From the NCBI GenBank assembly GCA_035272265.1, contig DATEQV010000397.1:1-7794 (forward strand): a DNA stretch of 7,794 bases. Reading direction: 5' to 3'. The position numbers and the translations under genes are program-made. The number at the start of each line of letters is the position of its first letter. Positions within the stretch are counted from its first letter, which is position 1. This DNA comes from Acidisphaera sp035272265. Lineage in GTDB: Bacteria > Pseudomonadota > Alphaproteobacteria > Acetobacterales > Acetobacteraceae. Positions 5,501 through 7,794 of the stretch are shown piece after piece. The notes beneath the pieces are model-generated. The model ran no database searches, was not told the origin of the DNA, and worked only from the letters and a program-made list of their open reading frames with translations.

Positions 5501-7251
5501 AGCACATCTTCATCGATCCGAACCCCGAGGCCGCCGCCAGCTTCGGCGAGCGCCAGCGGATGTTCGCGCTGCCGCGCTCGACGTGGGCGGACTACGACCG
5601 CGACCTGATCTCCGCTGGCGGCGGCGTGTGGGAGCGCGCGGCGAAGTCGATTCCGATCTCGCCGGAAGCGCGGGCGGCGCTCGACATCCAAGCGGAGCAC
5701 CTGCCGCCTGCGCAGCTGATCCAGACCCTGTTGCGCGCCCCGGTTGATCTTCTGTGGTTCGGCGGCATCGGCACGTATGTGAAGGCCGCCACCGAGACCA
5801 ACGCGGACGCCGGCGATCGTGCTAACGACGCGCTGCGCGTCGATGCGACGACGCTGCAGGCGAAGGTGGTGGGCGAGGGGGCCAATCTCGCCCTAACGCA
5901 GCGCGGGCGCATCGAATACGCACTCGCGGGCGGCCGGCTGAACACCGATGCCATCGACAACTCGGCGGGAGTCAGCACCTCGGACCACGAGGTGAACATC
6001 AAGATCGCGGTGAATGCGTTCGTCGCCTCGGGGGTGCTGCCAGCCGACCAGCGTGCCGCTTTCCTCGGCGCCATGACCGATGAGGTCGCCGAACTGGTCT
6101 TGCGCGACAACGTGCTGCAGCCGCTCGCTTTGTCGCTGGACGAGGCCGATGCGCCGGCGCTGCTCGACCGGCACGTCCGTCTGATGCGCGCGCTGGAGCG
6201 GGCCGGCCGGCTTGACCGCCGCATCGAGTTCCTCCCGGACGAGGAGGCGCTGGCCGAACGCGCGGCCGCGCGACGGGGACTGACGCGGCCTGAGCTTGCG
6301 GTATTGCTCGCCACCGCGAAGATGGAGCTGGACCCCGAGCTGGTCGCGTCCGACGTGCCGGATGCGCCGGAGATGGAGCAGCGGCTCGTCGCCTATTTCC
6401 CGCCGCACATGCGCACGGTCTCGCCGCGCGACCTTGCAGCACACCGGCTACGGCGCGAGATCGTTGCGACCTCCATCGCCAACGAGGTGGTCAACCGCAT
6501 GGGGCCGGGCTTCGTGGTCGATTTGGCGGCAGCGAGCGGCCGACCGTCGGTGGATGCGGCGCGTGCCTTTCTCGTCGTGCGCGACGCACTTGATCTGGTA
6601 TCGATCTGGGATGCGGCGGAGGCGGCGGACGATGCCGCGCGCGCTCCGGTGATGATCCGTCTGCTGCTCGCGGTACGGACGCTGGCCGAGCGTGCGATGC
6701 GCCGCTTGCTGCAGCCCGGCGCGCCCGACGTCGCGCGCCTGCGCGAGGGCGTTGCGGTGCTGTCCGCCGGGCTCGATCGCGGCGACCTGCTGCCGCTGGA
6801 GGCCGCGCGTGCGCTCGCCGTACGCGTCGAGGCGTGGCGCGCCGACGGCGTGCCGGATGCATTGGCGCAGCGGGTCGCCCGGCTGGATACTCTCGCCGCC
6901 GCGGTCGATATCGCACGCGTCGGGAATGACGCTGCCGGCGCGCGCGCCTTCCTGGGGGCGGGCGAGACGTTGGGCCTGGACATGCTGCGCGCGCGGGCGG
7001 CGTCTGTGCCGGCAGCCACTCGTTGGCAGCGGGGAGCGCTGGAAACGGAAGTGGAGGAGTTGCTCGACCTGCAATGCGCGGTCGCCACCCGCGTCACCCA
7101 GGCAGCGTCCGACCTTGGCACGTGGATGGCCGGGCGCGCCGATGCCTGGGCGCGTCTGCAGGAAACGCTGACTCAGGTGCGCGCGGCGCCGAGGCCGGAC
7201 TTGGCAATGCTCGTGGTTGCGTCGCGGCAGGTGCGTGCGCTGCTCGCCTAG
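2530..7251 (+). CDS. gdhB: NAD-specific glutamate dehydrogenase, large (180 kDa) class
   Basis: A 1573-residue cytoplasmic enzyme that oxidatively deaminates L-glutamate to 2-oxoglutarate and ammonium with NAD, feeding amino-acid carbon into the TCA cycle. Family length is about 1500-1650, so the gene is complete. The N-terminal regulatory part has ACT-like segments near 94-140 (VVRVVNDDMPFLVDSTIAAL) and 398-424. Around 219-236 is FLQWLADDNFVFLGLRDY, and LFTSESYTSS starts at 325. The catalytic core spans about 770-1170: RGGIRWSDRKEDFRTE, Lys816 and Lys821 in LMKAQMVK, GSKGGF with Lys831, DKGTATFSD from 894, GGSVGYDHK (922-930), the nucleotide-binding stretch VGVGDMSGDVFGNG (962-975), WFGGIGTY to 1083, VGEGANLALTQRGR from 1114, and NTDAIDNSAGV..SDHEVN (1138-1156). 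The last 400 residues form an Ala/Leu/Arg-rich helical domain typical of the class. Residue 1149 is Ser where relatives usually have Asp. There is no operon partner, and dead IS1634 sequence lies 106 bp upstream. The symbol follows the gdhB/gdhZ usage for this class. Confidence 0.95.
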   Translation: MPDDLSGPSAAASPTGRAALAVAVEIAAARAAASGRDGAMAKQFVTLFWSHVPDSEVEKRSAEALADVAMALWEFATDRVPGRPTLAVDVGCTPPVVRVVNDDMPFLVDSTIAALNGLGLTVRQLIHPIVTVHREAARLVSLGDHPLAFRESMMHIELDRLPADRADKVAGRLAEVLSDVRAVVLDWPELRGAALRLAAGITSGAAPVPMAEAAEASAFLQWLADDNFVFLGLRDYCFAETEIDVVAGSGRGLLRDDNYRVLDGLREIVRSSPEIQAFLRSPRLTTIAKSSRRSPVHRPALMDTIGIKTFDTDGRPSGIRLIAGLFTSESYTSSPRTIPILRHKLKRCLEWAGFQPGSHDARALQHILDALPRDDLFQSDERALFDLALGVLYLQHRQRVALFTLQDPFERGITCLVFVPRERYGADVQRRMAAILERAFDGRLDADEVRLDDSALARVRFLIATRPGQVGQPDRAALEQELVQASRTWRDRLEEALIAAGGAALLSRYVEAFPAGYVETGSPGDAIDDIAAAERCLAGESLVTRLTMGAEPGTLHLRTIREAAPLPLSDILPVLEDFGLRVLGESPHELRPRDAAQPLWLQIFDLAWDGPELKLEGAAPRFAEAFGAAWAGTLESDGFNRLVLRAGLTARGATVLRACCKVLRQAGSGFSQAYMEDTAAAHPGIARNLVELFAVSFDPAFAGDREAARDRLREDILADFDAVSVLDEDRILHSFLDLIWSALRTNHYRAGRSNLAIKFASRELDLIPKPKPWVEVYVYSPRAEGCHLRGGRVARGGIRWSDRKEDFRTEILGLMKAQMVKNAVIVPVGSKGGFVVKRPPASRDALMQEVVACYRTLISGLLDLTDSVRGNTVVPPPDVVRRDGDDPYLVVAADKGTATFSDIANGIAAEYGFWLGDAFASGGSVGYDHKVMGITARGAWEAVKRHFREIGRDIQTQPFTCVGVGDMSGDVFGNGMLLSRQTRLLAAFNHQHIFIDPNPEAAASFGERQRMFALPRSTWADYDRDLISAGGGVWERAAKSIPISPEARAALDIQAEHLPPAQLIQTLLRAPVDLLWFGGIGTYVKAATETNADAGDRANDALRVDATTLQAKVVGEGANLALTQRGRIEYALAGGRLNTDAIDNSAGVSTSDHEVNIKIAVNAFVASGVLPADQRAAFLGAMTDEVAELVLRDNVLQPLALSLDEADAPALLDRHVRLMRALERAGRLDRRIEFLPDEEALAERAAARRGLTRPELAVLLATAKMELDPELVASDVPDAPEMEQRLVAYFPPHMRTVSPRDLAAHRLRREIVATSIANEVVNRMGPGFVVDLAAASGRPSVDAARAFLVVRDALDLVSIWDAAEAADDAARAPVMIRLLLAVRTLAERAMRRLLQPGAPDVARLREGVAVLSAGLDRGDLLPLEAARALAVRVEAWRADGVPDALAQRVARLDTLAAAVDIARVGNDAAGARAFLGAGETLGLDMLRARAASVPAATRWQRGALETEVEELLDLQCAVATRVTQAASDLGTWMAGRADAWARLQETLTQVRAAPRPDLAMLVVASRQVRALLA

Positions 7252-7297
7252 CGCATGAGCGGCGCCGGCGGAATCGCCGGAGCCGTGAATCATGCGC
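7251..7297 (+). terminator. Nested hairpin at the gdh stop codon
   Basis: An outer stem GCGCATGA (7251-7258) pairs with TCATGCGC (7290-7297). Inside it, GGC then CCGGCG (7261-7270) pairs with CGCCGG then GCC (7275-7284) around a GAAT loop, with one G-A mismatch. The structure begins on the last base of the gdh stop codon. There is no T-tract after it, so it is not a textbook intrinsic terminator. It may act as a terminator, as a 3'-end stabiliser, or as a barrier between the convergent genes. Confidence 0.5.
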
Positions 7298-7322
7298 TGA
7301 GTCGAGGTCAGCTGAAGCATGA

Positions 7323-7341
7323 TCGGGTCGGTCGGACCCGA
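7323..7341. other. Small hairpin in convergent spacer
   Basis: TCGGGTC (7323-7329) and GACCCGA (7335-7341) form a perfect 7-bp stem with a 5-nt loop, followed on plus by CTTTG. It may be a weak second terminator for gdh. The surrounding spacer 7298-7505 holds no open frame with coding character that I can support. Confidence 0.35.
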
Positions 7342-7478
7342 CTTTGACAGCACCTGGATACGGTGGGTCGATTTTCGCCGGCGGAACAAGGACGAACGCG
7401 CAGGCCGTCGAAGGGCCGTGTATCTAGGCGCTCAGGCCAGGTGGAGGATCGGCGGGGGTGTATGAATTGCAGGGATTT

Positions 7479-7498
7479 CAGACGCTTGAGTGCGTCTG
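7479..7498. other. Small hairpin just past the OPT gene end
   Basis: CAGACGC (7479-7485) and GCGTCTG (7492-7498) form a perfect 7-bp stem with a 6-nt loop. It lies 8 nt beyond the stop codon of the minus-strand transporter gene, where a transcription terminator would be expected. On the minus strand it is followed by AAATCCC rather than a T-run, so the role is uncertain. Confidence 0.35.
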
Positions 7499-7505
7499 GA
7501 GCGGA

Positions 7506-7794
7506 CTACCGGCTTCCCGGCCGTTTCAGAACTCGGACCGGCAGCTCGCCATGTAGGACGTAGTGGTAGAAACCGGCACAGACGGCGATAAACGCAAGCA
7601 ACCCGAGCCACCCCGCCGTTGCGGCAAAGCCGGGGCCGACCAGGGCAAGCGGCATCTGGCTACCGGTCGCGCCGATGATCGCAGCCATCAGTACACCGAT
7701 CAGGCTCTCGCCGACGATAAGGCCCGAGGCGATCAGTACGCCCCGCCGACGCGGACGCGCGCGAAGGTCTCGAAATCCGCCGCGTTGGCCGCGG
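7506..7794 (-). CDS. OPT-family oligopeptide transporter, C-terminal end (partial, apparent frameshift)
   Basis: This is the 3' end of an inner-membrane oligopeptide transporter (OPT family), entering from the right edge and ending in TAG at 7506-7508. The frame reads GVLIASGLIVGESLIGVLMA, a signature of the last transmembrane part of OPT proteins, then AAIIGATGSQMPLALVG, then a final membrane helix (WLGLLAFIAVCAGFYHYVL) and a short basic tail. The in-frame ATG at 7688 is internal, not a start. Upstream of about 7750 the coding-like frame switches: the neighbouring frame reads AANAADFETFARVRVGGAY then stop at 7733-7735, with strong G/C third-position bias. The continuous frame there is Arg-rich and poorly biased. 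A single missing base near 7750 would explain this, either as real pseudogenisation or as a sequencing error. The gene converges on gdh. Confidence 0.75.
   Translation of the reverse strand, partial: RGQRGGFRDLRARPRRRGVLIASGLIVGESLIGVLMAAIIGATGSQMPLALVGPGFAATAGWLGLLAFIAVCAGFYHYVLHGELPVRVLKRPGSR

Noticed and set aside
7300..7311. 12-bp match AGTCGAGGTCAG to the reverse complement of 598-609 next to the right inverted-repeat arm
   Set aside because: A 12-bp match somewhere in a 7.8-kb window on two strands is expected by chance, and it does not extend.

Overview
The window looks like a high-GC alphaproteobacterial chromosome, probably Acetobacterales/Rhodospirillales. This is inferred from strong G/C bias at third codon positions, a 180-kDa-class NAD-glutamate dehydrogenase of alphaproteobacterial type, a Tat-like WXXGXW surface protein and the kinds of insertion sequences present. 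No rRNA, tRNA or CRISPR array was seen.

Positions 1-2445 are accessory DNA, a graveyard of mobile elements with two genes that still look intact. From the left: a 29-bp inverted repeat pair (9-37 and 603-631, 27/29 matching) frames one intact small gene of unknown function (75-560, minus). Next come two 5'-truncated coding remnants that point away from each other: an unrecognised tail (637-731, minus) and the C-terminus of an IS630-family transposase (732-923, plus). A small secreted, Pro/Gly-rich protein ending in two WxxGxW motifs (1114-1482, minus) has a clear ribosome binding site and Tat-like signal peptide. It is followed by the C-terminal part of an IS6-family transposase (1586-1867, minus), an unrecognised stretch, and the C-terminal part of an IS1634-family transposase (2036-2423, plus). 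The IS1634 remnant carries a perfect 12-copy heptanucleotide repeat that appears to have grown from two ancestral copies.

Positions 2530-7251 hold one large intact housekeeping gene, NAD-specific glutamate dehydrogenase (1573 aa). It catalyses oxidative deamination of glutamate to 2-oxoglutarate and ammonium, linking amino-acid catabolism to the TCA cycle. Its start is set by a strong Shine-Dalgarno sequence about 100 bp after the dead IS1634 transposase, so that relic forms its upstream neighbourhood. A nested hairpin lies directly on its stop codon.

Positions 7298-7505 are an intergenic spacer with two small hairpins. From 7506 to the right edge is the 3' end of an oligopeptide-transporter (OPT) family gene on the minus strand, convergent with the dehydrogenase and apparently frameshifted near 7750. 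A peptide importer beside a glutamate catabolic enzyme is metabolically compatible, but convergent orientation means no shared operon. No complete novel multi-gene system is visible. The best leads are the repeat-framed unknown gene and the heptamer expansion.
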